Positions 16,555 through 25,356 of a DNA stretch of 47,463 bases are shown piece by piece (the first letter of the stretch is position 1; the number at the start of each line of letters is the position of its first letter). Source of the stretch: Lachnospiraceae bacterium (GTDB taxonomy: Bacteria; Bacillota; Clostridia; Lachnospirales; Lachnospiraceae); assembly GCA_014804265.1 (NCBI GenBank), contig JAAVAC010000003.1:31203-78665 (forward strand), written 5' to 3'. Under the pieces are notes generated by a model. It made no database searches, had not been told where the DNA came from, and saw only the letters and a program-made list of their open reading frames with translations. Position numbers and translations under genes: made by a program.

Positions 16555-18369
16555 ATGTCAGGTATTGATCAAAGTAAAATAAGAAATTTCTGTATAGTAG
16601 CCCACATTGACCATGGAAAATCCACATTGGCAGACCGGATCATCGAGAAGACCGGACTGCTTACCAGCAGGGAAATGCAGGCTCAGGTCCTGGACAATAT
16701 GGAACTGGAGCGGGAAAGGGGCATTACGATCAAAGCCCAGACCGTCCGTATCGTATACCAGGCGGAGGATGGAGAAGAATATATTTTTAATCTGATTGAT
16801 ACTCCGGGACATGTGGATTTCAACTATGAGGTAAGCCGGAGTCTGGCTGCCTGCGACGGCGCTATTTTAATAGTGGATGCCGCCCAGGGAATCGAGGCGC
16901 AGACTTTGGCAAATGTATATCTGGCCCTGGATCATGATCTGGATGTATTTCCCGTTATCAATAAAATCGACCTGCCAAGTGCGGAGCCGGAAAGAGTAAA
17001 AGAAGAAATTGAAGATGTGATAGGGATAGAGGCCCATGATGCGCCTTTGATTTCTGCGAAAAACGGCATTGGAATTGAGGAAGTGCTGGAACGGATCGTA
17101 ACAAAGATTCCGGCGCCAAAGGGAGACCCCAATGGGCCTTTGCAGGCGCTTATTTTTGATTCCCTTTATGATTCTTATAAAGGAGTCATTGTATTTTGCC
17201 GCATCAAAGAAGGAACCGTAAGGAAAGGCACCCCTATTTTAATGATGGCAACAGGGGCAAAGGCAGAAGTGGTGGAAGTGGGCTATTTTGGAGCCGGCCA
17301 GTTCATAGAATGTGAAGAGCTTTCCGCAGGAATGGTAGGGTATATTACCGCCTCCATAAAAAATGTCAAGGATACGGCAGTGGGTGATACGGTAACCAAT
17401 GCCAAGGAACCATGCAAAGAGCCTCTTCCCGGCTATAAAAAAGTCCAGTCCATGGTATATTGCGGCATGTATCCGGCAGATGGCGCCAAATACCCGGATT
17501 TACGGGATGCCTTGGAAAAGCTTCAGTTGAATGATGCTTCTTTACACTATGAGCCGGAAACCTCCATTGCCCTTGGATTCGGATTCCGTTGCGGATTTTT
17601 AGGACTGCTGCATCTGGAAATCATACAGGAACGATTGGAAAGAGAATACAATCTGGATTTAGTCACTACGGCTCCCGGAGTTATTTATAAGGTGCACAAA
17701 AGCAACGGAGAGGTCATGGAGCTGACCAATCCAAGCAATCTGCCTGACCCTTCGGAAATCGAATATATGGAAGAACCGATTGTCAGCGCAGAAATCATGG
17801 TAACCTCCGAGTTTATCGGATCCATCATGGAGCTGTGCCAGGAACGGCGGGGAACTTATCTGGGAATGGAATACATGGAGGAAAAGCGGGCGCTGCTCCG
17901 CTATGAACTGCCATTGAATGAGATCATTTATGACTTTTTCGATGCCCTAAAGTCCAGATCCAGAGGATATGCATCCTTTGACTATGAACTAAAGGGCTAT
18001 GAACAGTCTGAGCTGGTAAAATTGGACATGCTCATCAATAAAGAAGAAGTAGATGCCCTGTCCTTCATCGTCCATAAGGACAGCGCCTATGACAGAGGCA
18101 GGAGAATGTGCGAGAAGTTAAAAGAGGAAATTCCAAGACATCTGTTTGAAATCCCCATTCAGGCAGCGGTAGGCGGTAAGGTAATTGCAAGGGAAACCGT
18201 CAAGGCAATGCGCAAGGATGTGCTGGCAAAGTGCTACGGAGGAGATATTACCCGTAAGAAAAAGCTGTTGGAAAAGCAAAAAGAAGGAAAGAAGCGCATG
18301 CGCCAGATAGGCAATGTGGAAATTCCGCAACAGGCATTTATGAGCGTGCTGAAGCTGGATGATAAATAG
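16555..18369 (+). CDS. lepA: Elongation factor 4 (LepA)
   Basis: Translational GTPase that acts on the ribosome, 604 residues, close to the E. coli length. GTP-binding motifs are in order: AHIDHGKST (residues 16-24), RGITI, DTPGH, NKID and SAK. The LepA-specific C-terminal domain ends the protein ([28 protein letters not shown]). The start is ATG 16555 because AGGAG lies at 16543-16547 and the N-terminus [20 protein letters not shown] fits the family; an in-frame TTG at 16501 would add 18 unlikely residues. The stop shares its last base with an upstream GTG of the next frame, so coupling to hemW is likely. Confidence 0.97.
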   Translation: MSGIDQSKIRNFCIVAHIDHGKSTLADRIIEKTGLLTSREMQAQVLDNMELERERGITIKAQTVRIVYQAEDGEEYIFNLIDTPGHVDFNYEVSRSLAACDGAILIVDAAQGIEAQTLANVYLALDHDLDVFPVINKIDLPSAEPERVKEEIEDVIGIEAHDAPLISAKNGIGIEEVLERIVTKIPAPKGDPNGPLQALIFDSLYDSYKGVIVFCRIKEGTVRKGTPILMMATGAKAEVVEVGYFGAGQFIECEELSAGMVGYITASIKNVKDTAVGDTVTNAKEPCKEPLPGYKKVQSMVYCGMYPADGAKYPDLRDALEKLQLNDASLHYEPETSIALGFGFRCGFLGLLHLEIIQERLEREYNLDLVTTAPGVIYKVHKSNGEVMELTNPSNLPDPSEIEYMEEPIVSAEIMVTSEFIGSIMELCQERRGTYLGMEYMEEKRALLRYELPLNEIIYDFFDALKSRSRGYASFDYELKGYEQSELVKLDMLINKEEVDALSFIVHKDSAYDRGRRMCEKLKEEIPRHLFEIPIQAAVGGKVIARETVKAMRKDVLAKCYGGDITRKKKLLEKQKEGKKRMRQIGNVEIPQQAFMSVLKLDDK

Positions 18370-18380
18370 TGGGAGATCAT

Positions 18381-19757
18381 ATGAAAGAGACAGAGCTTAT
18401 AAACAGCCCCCTGAGCATATATATCCATATACCGTTCTGCATGAAAAAATGCCGCTATTGTGATTTTTTATCGGCGCCTGCCGGGGAAAAGGCACAGGAG
18501 GAATATGTACAGGCTCTGCTGAAAGAGATAGAATATTGGGGAAGTATGCTTTCCAAAGCCCGGATAAAATCCGTTTACATTGGCGGCGGGACTCCATCCG
18601 TTCTGCGTAAAGAGCTGATAAAGGAAGTGTTATGTAAACTAAAAGAAGCTTTTCCGGATATTATGAGAATGGAAAAAAAAGCAGCACAGGGAAATAAGTC
18701 ATATAACAGGGAATTAAGGATAAAAGAGACAGAAAGAACGGAATGGGATTCAACAGAACCGGAAATTTCCATGGAAGTCAATCCCGGTACCGTAACGGAA
18801 GACAAGCTGAAGGCATACAGACAGGCAGGAATCAACCGCCTAAGCATAGGGCTCCAGTCGGCGGATGAGGAAGAATTAAAGCTGTTAGGCAGAATCCATA
18901 CCTATGAGGACTTTCTGGAAACCTATCATATGGCAAGGGTTCAGGGCTTTTCCAATCTGAATATAGATGTAATCAGTGCCCTGCCCGGACAGAAGTTGAA
19001 AAGCTGGCAGGGTACTTTGGAAAAAGTGCTGGCATTAAGGCCAGAGCATATTTCTGCCTATAGTCTGATGATTGAAGAGGGAACCCCCTTTTACGAAACT
19101 TATTTTGGACATGAGGAGCTTCTGCCGGACGAAGAGACGGACCGGGCCATGTATGCACTGACAAAAGAAATGCTTCAAAAGGCGGGATATGAACGGTATG
19201 AGATATCTAATTACGGCAGGAAGGGAATGGAATGCCGGCACAATATGGTGTACTGGCAGAGAGGGAATTATCTTGGTCTTGGCCTTGGCAGCTCATCTAT
19301 GATTGAAAACGTCCGATTTCAAAATACATCCCGGCTGAAAGATTACGTAAACTATTGGATGGCTGAGAACATAAGGAAAAGCAATATGATTAGTATTCCG
19401 AAGAAAATATGGACAGACTGTGAAGAGCATCCGGAAAAAGAACGGAAGGGGTTTGAAATTCCTGATATTTGCAAAGGTATTCAACATCTTAGCCAAAAGG
19501 AACAGATGGAGGAGTTCATGTTTCTTGGGCTTCGCATGATAAAGGGAGTATCCATAAAGGAATTTGAAGCGGCTTTTGGAAAGAGCATTTTTGACGTGTA
19601 CGGAAGGCAGATAGAGAAATACAGAGAGCAGCATGTGCTTACCGTGACTGAGCGGATAGCCCTTACGGACAGAGGGCTGGATGTGAGCAATCTGATTCTG
19701 GCGGATTTTCTGCTTTCAGAAATTGAAAATGACGAAAAAGAAGAGAATGCCACATAG
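18381..19757 (+). CDS. hemW: Radical SAM heme chaperone HemW
   Basis: Radical SAM protein, formerly annotated as oxygen-independent coproporphyrinogen oxidase. The iron-sulfur site CMKKCRYC is at residues 20-27, followed by YIGGGTPS, EVNPGT, RLSIGLQS, NIDVISALPGQ and the C-terminal HemW region with EEFMFLGLRMIKGVS. At 458 residues it is about 70 longer than usual, because of a basic/acidic insert before the EVNPGT strand and another before EQMEEFMFLG. Both are in frame. ATG 18381 is chosen over GTG 18369 because GGGAG lies 6 bases before it. It follows lepA, as in many Firmicutes. Confidence 0.93.
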   Translation: MKETELINSPLSIYIHIPFCMKKCRYCDFLSAPAGEKAQEEYVQALLKEIEYWGSMLSKARIKSVYIGGGTPSVLRKELIKEVLCKLKEAFPDIMRMEKKAAQGNKSYNRELRIKETERTEWDSTEPEISMEVNPGTVTEDKLKAYRQAGINRLSIGLQSADEEELKLLGRIHTYEDFLETYHMARVQGFSNLNIDVISALPGQKLKSWQGTLEKVLALRPEHISAYSLMIEEGTPFYETYFGHEELLPDEETDRAMYALTKEMLQKAGYERYEISNYGRKGMECRHNMVYWQRGNYLGLGLGSSSMIENVRFQNTSRLKDYVNYWMAENIRKSNMISIPKKIWTDCEEHPEKERKGFEIPDICKGIQHLSQKEQMEEFMFLGLRMIKGVSIKEFEAAFGKSIFDVYGRQIEKYREQHVLTVTERIALTDRGLDVSNLILADFLLSEIENDEKEENAT

Positions 19758-19818
19758 GCTATCCAAACTGAAAGATGGGTTTTGTATGCGTTTCCTAATG
19801 AATGAAAGGAGATAAAAC

Positions 19819-20172
19819 ATGAACAAAAGGTACTTTGTGCTTCATCTCATATTGATGTTTTATTCCATAGGAGGGATTTTTAGTAAAAAAGCGGCTGCGT
19901 TTCCTCTTCTCTCTTTGAAATATCTTGAAAATTACATGGCCGTATTGGCAATTTTAGCAGTTTATGCGTTTTTCTGGCAGAAAATCCTAAAGAAGCTTCC
20001 TTTGACTGTGGCCATGGCAAACAAATCGGTTACTGTGATATGGGGCATCGTTTTTGGATATTTGTTTTTTGACGAGAAAATAGATGTATTTAATGTGATG
20101 GGGGCAGGAATCATCATCTTTGGAATATGCCTTGTAGTCAGAGCGGATAAGGAGCAGGAAATATGTACATAG
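19819..20172 (+). CDS. Small DMT-family membrane protein, first half of a pair
   Basis: 117 residues with four membrane helices, the size of a half-transporter in the EamA/EmrE (drug/metabolite transporter) superfamily. The segment VTVIWGIVFGYLFFDEKIDVFNVMGAGIIIFGICLVV is the typical end of such a unit. GAAAGGAG precedes the ATG. It overlaps the next gene by 10 bases; that gene encodes a second unit of the same kind, so the two probably form a heterodimer, as in ArnE/ArnF or paired SMR proteins. The substrate is unknown. Confidence 0.82.
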   Translation: MNKRYFVLHLILMFYSIGGIFSKKAAAFPLLSLKYLENYMAVLAILAVYAFFWQKILKKLPLTVAMANKSVTVIWGIVFGYLFFDEKIDVFNVMGAGIIIFGICLVVRADKEQEICT

Positions 20173-20492
20173 GGATTTTTTTAGTTTCTGTTTTTATTGC
20201 TTCCATCTCACAGGTATTGTTAAAGAAAAGCGCTATGAAGCAGTATGATTACAAATTTGGGGATTATTTAAATCCCTATGTAATCTGCGGCTATGGTCTG
20301 CTTTTTTTATCTATGTTTTTGACGATTCTTGCCTATCGGGGGGTGGATTTAAAAACAGGACCGGTCATAGAAGCTACAAGCTATGTCTATGTAGCGGTAT
20401 TGAGCGCAGTTTTTTTAAATGAAAAAATAACGAAAAAAAAGACAATCGGATTACTTGTAATTGTGATTGGAGTTCTGGTATCCAATTTGTGA
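20163..20492 (+). CDS. Small DMT-family membrane protein, second half of a pair
   Basis: 109 residues, four membrane helices, with the family end TSYVYVAVLSAVFLNEKITKKKTIGLLVIVIGVLVSNL. It begins inside the end of the previous gene, so translation is coupled and a 1:1 complex is likely. The segment ASISQVLLKKSAMK near the N-terminus resembles the first helix of ArnE-like and EmrE-like proteins. Whether the pair exports a drug or flips a lipid-linked sugar cannot be told. Confidence 0.82.
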   Translation: MYIGIFLVSVFIASISQVLLKKSAMKQYDYKFGDYLNPYVICGYGLLFLSMFLTILAYRGVDLKTGPVIEATSYVYVAVLSAVFLNEKITKKKTIGLLVIVIGVLVSNL

Positions 20493-20572
20493 AAGGATAA
20501 AATATGACAGGATTCAATGCGGCTCCCTTTGTGCTGTGAGGTGCAAAGATGCCATAAAATTCACATTTGCCC

Positions 20573-20601
20573 TTGCCTTTTATCGTAAAGATTAGTATAA
20601 T
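20573..20601 (+). promoter_or_regulatory. Sigma-A-type promoter before the sigma-K-like gene
   Basis: -35 TTGCCT (20573-20578), 17-base spacer, perfect -10 TATAAT (20596-20601). Further down, CATATACTA (20635-20643) fits the -10 of sporulation sigma factors (CATA-N3-TA), with a weak upstream partner. Both could be used. Confidence 0.5.
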
Positions 20602-20670
20602 AAAAACAGAGTGTACCGTGAGCCAAACCCTGCGCATATACTATAGTAAAATGTTTTTTGGGGGCTTTTC

Positions 20671-21312
20671 TTGCAAACCTTTCAAAAACCTCTGTCAGAG
20701 ACAGAAGAAGCTTACTATTTAAGGATGCTGAGAGAAGGCGATGAGGCGCAGGCAAAGGAAGCACGTAGGATATTGATTGAGCGGAATTTGAGGCTGGTTG
20801 CCCATATTGCAAAAAAGTACCAAAATGTAGAAGAAGAACCGGAGGATCTGATATCAATAGGCACGATTGGCCTGATTAAGGCCGTAAGTACCTTTGATGA
20901 TACAAAGGGAAGCCGGCTGGCCACATATGCGGCCAGATGCATTGACAATGAGCTGCTCATGCTCCTTAGGGCCAAGAAGAAAACCTCGAAAGAAGTTTCT
21001 TTGTATGAACCTCTTGGAACAGACAAAGAAGGAAATGAAATAAATTTACTGGATATCACCGTTTCGGAGCAATTGGATGTGGTGGAGCAGATGGCCACGC
21101 GGGAAGACGTTGCAAAGCTTATGTCACTTGTGGATAAAGTGTTGAAGGGAAGAGAAAAGGAGATCATCCTGATGCGTTACGGACTTTTGACGGATCGGGA
21201 AATTACTCAGAGGGAAATAGGAAAGACGCTTGGTATTTCCAGAAGCTATGTGTCCCGTATTGAGAAAAAGGCGCTTCATAAGCTGCGTCAGGCCTTTGAG
21301 CAAATGAATTGA
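20671..21312 (+). CDS. sigK: Sporulation sigma factor, sigma-K-like, without pro-sequence
   Basis: 213 residues. Region 2 is NLRLVAHIAKKYQN...EDLISIGTIGLIKAVSTFD, then LATYAARCIDNELLMLLRAKKKTSKEVSLYEPLGTDKEGNEI, which matches sigma-K more closely than sigma-E. Region 4 is REKEIILMRYGL...TQREIGKTLGISRSYVSRIEKKAL. It directs late mother-cell gene expression in spore formers. The frame has stop codons at 20644-20649, so only about seven codons lie upstream of the TTG start. A Bacillus-type cleavable pro-sequence of about 20 residues is therefore not encoded. The TTG follows GGGGG (20660-20664). The gene is intact, with no skin-like element. Confidence 0.88.
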   Translation: MQTFQKPLSETEEAYYLRMLREGDEAQAKEARRILIERNLRLVAHIAKKYQNVEEEPEDLISIGTIGLIKAVSTFDDTKGSRLATYAARCIDNELLMLLRAKKKTSKEVSLYEPLGTDKEGNEINLLDITVSEQLDVVEQMATREDVAKLMSLVDKVLKGREKEIILMRYGLLTDREITQREIGKTLGISRSYVSRIEKKALHKLRQAFEQMN

Positions 21313-21335
21313 AACAAAATACAGGGGGAAGAAAC

Positions 21336-22496
21336 ATGAAGTTTGTAAAGACAGAGGCTCTTAAGGTGGGAATGCGTCTGGCAAGGCCCATATACAATAG
21401 AGATGGGGTATTGCTTTATGAAAGAAATTCCAAATTAACACCCCAGGGCATCCAGAGCATAAAGAACTTTGCATTGATCGGGATGTTCATACTTGAGCCT
21501 GCGGAACCGGTGCCGCCTATGACGGAAGAGGATATTGCCTTTGAACGGTATCAGACTATGACAGTCTATGCGGTAAAAGAAGAGCTGGCAATGATTTTAC
21601 AAACAAAGAAAGCACCAAAGATACAATTCATTGCTTCTAATGTCATAAAGCATTACGGACGTCTCGACCACAGGATTAATTTCATCCAGAATCTCAGGAG
21701 CAAAGAGGATTTCATATATAAGCATTCTGTGAATACAGCAATATTGTGTGCCATGATCGCACATAATATGAATGCGACGCCCGAGGAGCAGTTAGAAACG
21801 GTTTTGGCCGCTTTAGTCCATGATATTGGAAAGCTGACGGTTTCGGAGGGGCTTTTGGAAAAAGAAGAGCTGACGGAACAGGAAAAGGTAATTCTGCAGG
21901 CAGCGGAAATAAAGGGGCACGAAGCAGTTGAAATGGTATTTTCTTCAAACCCTGACATAAAACGCATTTGTGCCCAGAGCCAAAAGGCGCTGTCTGACTT
22001 TCATTCCGGTATCTATAATGGGACAAAGCTTGTAAAAGGGGCTAAAATCCTTATGGTGGCGGAATTGTTCGACTCCATGACTGCCATGAGCATAACCGGA
22101 GCTTTGGAATCGGAGGTGGCGGCCATCCGGCTTTTGTTAGAACGGAAGGATGCCTTTGATGAAAAGGTGGTAGGCGCTTTGATCAAATCCATCAATCTGC
22201 TGCGTCCCGGCCTTGCCGTTGAACTCAATACCGGGGAAAAGGGGATTGTCATTACTGCCAATGATGAGGACATCCTATATCCGGTGGTGTTGAGCTTTTT
22301 AGACAATCAGGTTCTGGATTTGGGCGACAGAAATACGTATGGCGATTTAGAAATCAAAGATATTATGAAGACTTTGGATAACCGCCATGTGATGGATGTG
22401 GAATTTTTAAGGGAAAACGGTTATATGATTAAGGAGCCGGAATATGCCAAAATCCCTCCGGAGGAAGAAGAATATATTCCGGGAAGGGATTTTTAG
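21336..22496 (+). CDS. HD-GYP-like phosphohydrolase domain protein with degenerate GYP motif
   Basis: 386 residues. The N-terminal region of about 110 residues resembles the domain found ahead of many HD-GYP proteins (KTEALKVGMRLARPIYNRDGVLLYERN). The HD domain follows with KHSVNTA and the metal pair H162-D163 (LVHDIGKL). Where active c-di-GMP phosphodiesterases have HHExxDGxGYP, this protein has SQKALSDFHSGIYNG, so two histidines and the GYP triplet are lost. It may sense rather than cleave. The start is ATG 21336, with a GGGGAAG site. It follows the sigma-K-like gene by 23 bases and precedes pilT by 77. Confidence 0.85.
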   Translation: MKFVKTEALKVGMRLARPIYNRDGVLLYERNSKLTPQGIQSIKNFALIGMFILEPAEPVPPMTEEDIAFERYQTMTVYAVKEELAMILQTKKAPKIQFIASNVIKHYGRLDHRINFIQNLRSKEDFIYKHSVNTAILCAMIAHNMNATPEEQLETVLAALVHDIGKLTVSEGLLEKEELTEQEKVILQAAEIKGHEAVEMVFSSNPDIKRICAQSQKALSDFHSGIYNGTKLVKGAKILMVAELFDSMTAMSITGALESEVAAIRLLLERKDAFDEKVVGALIKSINLLRPGLAVELNTGEKGIVITANDEDILYPVVLSFLDNQVLDLGDRNTYGDLEIKDIMKTLDNRHVMDVEFLRENGYMIKEPEYAKIPPEEEEYIPGRDF

Positions 22497-22573
22497 AACA
22501 AAGATAAAATATTGTCCCAGAAAGTATTAAAAGGGATAAAAATAAAAGAATAAAAGAGGAAAGGATAAAAAAT

Positions 22574-23632
22574 ATGTTACCAACAATGTCAGAAATCTTA
22601 CAGGTAGCACATGATGCCCATGCATCCGATGTGCATATTACCATAGGACTTCCCCCTATGATGCGTGTATACGGAAGACTGCGGAAAATGGATTTTCCAC
22701 CTCTTACGGCGGAAGATACCAGAGCGCTTTCTTTTCAGGTCATGACGCCGGGACAGAGGGAAAAGTTTGAGGAAGACGGAGAATACGATATGTCCGTAGC
22801 GGTAGAAGGACTTGGCCGTTACCGTCTGAATGTATTTAAACAAAGAGGAGCGGTGGCCATGGCTCTTCGTACCATAAGCATCGATATCCCCAGCTCAGAG
22901 AGTCTGGGTGTGCCTCCGGCTGTAGTGGAGATGCAGCACAAAAAGAGAGGGCTCGTGCTTGTAACAGGACCTACCGGTAGCGGTAAGTCTACCACATTAG
23001 CATCCATATTAGACAAGATCAATACGAACCGGGATGCCCATATCATCACATTGGAAGACCCTATCGAGTACATGCACACCCACAAGAAGTCCATGGTTAA
23101 TCAAAGAGAAGTGGGAATGGATACCGGAAGTTTTGCCAACGCATTAAGGGCTGCTCTTCGTGAAGATCCGGATGTTATCCTGGTAGGTGAGATGCGTGAC
23201 TTTGAAACCATTGGAATTGCCATTACCGCAGCGGAAACGGGGCATCTTGTGTTTTCTACCTTACATACCGTGGATGCGGCAAGTACCATTGACCGTATCA
23301 TAGACGTATTCCCCCCTCACCAGCAGCAGCAGATTCGGGTGCAGCTTTCCAACGTGCTTGAGGCTATTGTAGCACAGACACTGGTTCCTACTATAGATGG
23401 GGATGGCCGTGTAGCTGCTTTTGAAGTGCTGATTGCAAATCATGCGGTCCGCAATCTGGTCCGTGAAGGAAAGACCCATCAGGTTGCGTCAATTTTGCAG
23501 ACGAATAAGCAGGCAGGCATGCAGACAATGGATGATGCCCTGTTGGCGCTTTATATGAGTCGGAAGATTTCCAAGGATGACTGCATCAAATATGCACACG
23601 ATTCCAATGCCATGAAAACAAAAATATTATAA
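22574..23632 (+). CDS. pilT: Type IV pilus retraction ATPase PilT
   Basis: Hexameric cytoplasmic ATPase that depolymerises pili and drives twitching and DNA uptake. 352 residues, normal length. Walker A GPTGSGKST is at 132-140, the Asp box is ITLEDPIEY, Walker B is DPDVILVGEMRD, and the His box is TGHLVFSTLHT. The PilT-specific retraction motif AIRNLIRE appears as AVRNLVRE. It is separated from the main pilus operon by comM and dprA. Confidence 0.96.
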   Translation: MLPTMSEILQVAHDAHASDVHITIGLPPMMRVYGRLRKMDFPPLTAEDTRALSFQVMTPGQREKFEEDGEYDMSVAVEGLGRYRLNVFKQRGAVAMALRTISIDIPSSESLGVPPAVVEMQHKKRGLVLVTGPTGSGKSTTLASILDKINTNRDAHIITLEDPIEYMHTHKKSMVNQREVGMDTGSFANALRAALREDPDVILVGEMRDFETIGIAITAAETGHLVFSTLHTVDAASTIDRIIDVFPPHQQQQIRVQLSNVLEAIVAQTLVPTIDGDGRVAAFEVLIANHAVRNLVREGKTHQVASILQTNKQAGMQTMDDALLALYMSRKISKDDCIKYAHDSNAMKTKIL

Positions 23633-23678
23633 TTTATTCTACTATTTTATTCTACAATCTATCAAAAGACATCAAAAA

Positions 23679-23717
23679 CGATTCCTTCCCGAAGGGGAAA
23701 TGGAAGGGAAGGAATCG
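23679..23717. repeat. 12-bp perfect inverted repeat between pilT and comM
   Basis: CGATTCCTTCCC (23679-23690) pairs exactly with 23706-23717 around a 15-base loop. A second small stem (CTGTC/GACAG, 23722-23737) follows and is trailed by GATTTT. Together they may end the pilT transcript, though no long T-run is present. Confidence 0.6.
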
Positions 23718-23792
23718 CAATCTGTCATTTCAGACAGGATTTTCCAAAAAAGCTGAAAACCAAAACAATATCATAAAGAAAAGGAGAAGAAT

Positions 23793-25334
23793 ATGTTTTG
23801 CAAAGTCATGTCAGGCGCCTTGCAGGGGATAGAATGCTATCTGGTCACGGTGGAAGTGGACATTTCCAGAGGGCTTCCCTGTATGGAATTAGTGGGCTTT
23901 TTAAGCTCGGAAGTAAGAGAGGCAAAGGAGCGGGTACGGGTAGCCATGCATAACTGTGATGTCCCCGTTCCGGGGCAGCGGGTAACTGTGAATCTTTCAC
24001 CTGCCAATGTGAGGAAGGCAGGAAGCTCTTTTGACCTGCCTATTGCAGTAGGTATTCTGGGAGCATTGGGAAGGGTGGAGGAAATCTGGCAGAAGAAAGC
24101 GATTTTTACGGGGGAACTGGGACTGGATGGAACTGTCAGAGGAGTAAACGGGATACTTCCCATTGTATTGGAAGCCAGAAAAAAAGGATTTTTGGCATGT
24201 GTCCTGCCGAAAGAAAATGAAGAAGAAGGAAAAATGGTCAAAGGGATTGCCGTACTTGGAGTCAGTCATTTGGGAGAAATCATACATTTGATTTCCCAAA
24301 AGGAAATTCCCATGCCAGGACAGAATAAGGAAACGATGTTGCAGGAACCAAAGGAAGAACCGGATTTTTCGGAAGTGATGGGACAGGAAACGGCAAAAAG
24401 GGCGGCGTTGATTGCAGCAGCCGGCTTTCATCATTTTCTTATGCTTGGAGTACCGGGGGTGGGAAAGACTATGATAGCAAAAAGAATTCCGGGCATTCTT
24501 CCCAAATTGTCCGAAGAAGACTGCCTGGAAGTGTCCAAAGTATATAGTATATCGGGGCTGCTGAAAGAGGGAAGGCTCATGACGGTTCCCCCATACGTTG
24601 CACCTCATCATTCCATTACGAGACAGGCTCTGACAGGGGGAGGAAAGGTGCCGGTGCCGGGCGCCTTGAGCCTTGCCCATAAGGGAGTGCTGTTTTTGGA
24701 TGAAATGACAGAATTTAAAAGGGAAACACTGGACAGCATGCGCCAGCCCTTAGAGGAAAAGAGGATAGAAATTATAAGAAATGCGGGAATGTTTACCTAT
24801 CCGGCGGATTTTATGCTGGTAGGTGCAATGAATCTGTGTCCCTGTGGATATTTTCCGGACTTGAGAAAATGCCGGTGCAGCCTGTATGAGAGAAAACGGT
24901 ATATGAACAGAGTGTCGGGACCGCTTTTGGACCGGATGGATATGTGCATTACCGTAGAGCCTCCTAAGATCAGAGTGCTTATGGGAAATGGAGAAAAAGA
25001 GGGACAGACCAGCAGGATGATGGCTGGCATGGTAAAAGAGGCGCGCAAGATCCAAAAGGAACGATACCAGGGAACGGGAGTGCTTTATAACAGCCATTTA
25101 AAGGATGACATGATAAAAGCACATTGTGAATTAAACGGTGATGCCGGAAAGCTGTTTGATGAGATTGTCTGGCAAAGAGAATTAAGTCCCAGAGCATGCT
25201 ATCGGACACTGAAGCTTGCCAGGACAATAGCGGATCTGGAAAAAAGCCAAAGGATACAAAAAGAACATATAGCAGAAGCTTTCAGCTATTCCACCGGCCT
25301 GGATGTGTTCAGCAAAGGGGCTTTGGAAGAGTGA
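23793..25334 (+). CDS. comM: ComM/YifB-family AAA+ ATPase
   Basis: 513 residues, typical length. The N-terminal ChlI-like domain begins MFCKVMSGALQGIECYLVTVEVDISRG. Walker A GVPGVGKT is at 219-226, with LFLDEMTEF as Walker B and a cysteine cluster CPCGYFPDLRKCRC. In Vibrio, ComM is a branch-migration helicase that integrates taken-up DNA; YifB proteins in Firmicutes usually sit next to dprA, as here. AAAGGAGAAG precedes the ATG. The dprA start lies 22 bases after its stop. Confidence 0.94.
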   Translation: MFCKVMSGALQGIECYLVTVEVDISRGLPCMELVGFLSSEVREAKERVRVAMHNCDVPVPGQRVTVNLSPANVRKAGSSFDLPIAVGILGALGRVEEIWQKKAIFTGELGLDGTVRGVNGILPIVLEARKKGFLACVLPKENEEEGKMVKGIAVLGVSHLGEIIHLISQKEIPMPGQNKETMLQEPKEEPDFSEVMGQETAKRAALIAAAGFHHFLMLGVPGVGKTMIAKRIPGILPKLSEEDCLEVSKVYSISGLLKEGRLMTVPPYVAPHHSITRQALTGGGKVPVPGALSLAHKGVLFLDEMTEFKRETLDSMRQPLEEKRIEIIRNAGMFTYPADFMLVGAMNLCPCGYFPDLRKCRCSLYERKRYMNRVSGPLLDRMDMCITVEPPKIRVLMGNGEKEGQTSRMMAGMVKEARKIQKERYQGTGVLYNSHLKDDMIKAHCELNGDAGKLFDEIVWQRELSPRACYRTLKLARTIADLEKSQRIQKEHIAEAFSYSTGLDVFSKGALEE

Positions 25335-25356
25335 TGGAAGAAAAGGAGGAGAGAGG

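Noticed and set aside
25303-25356. Longer dprA start overlapping the end of comM
   Set aside because: The extension has no family match, and an AAGGAGGA site precedes ATG 25357.
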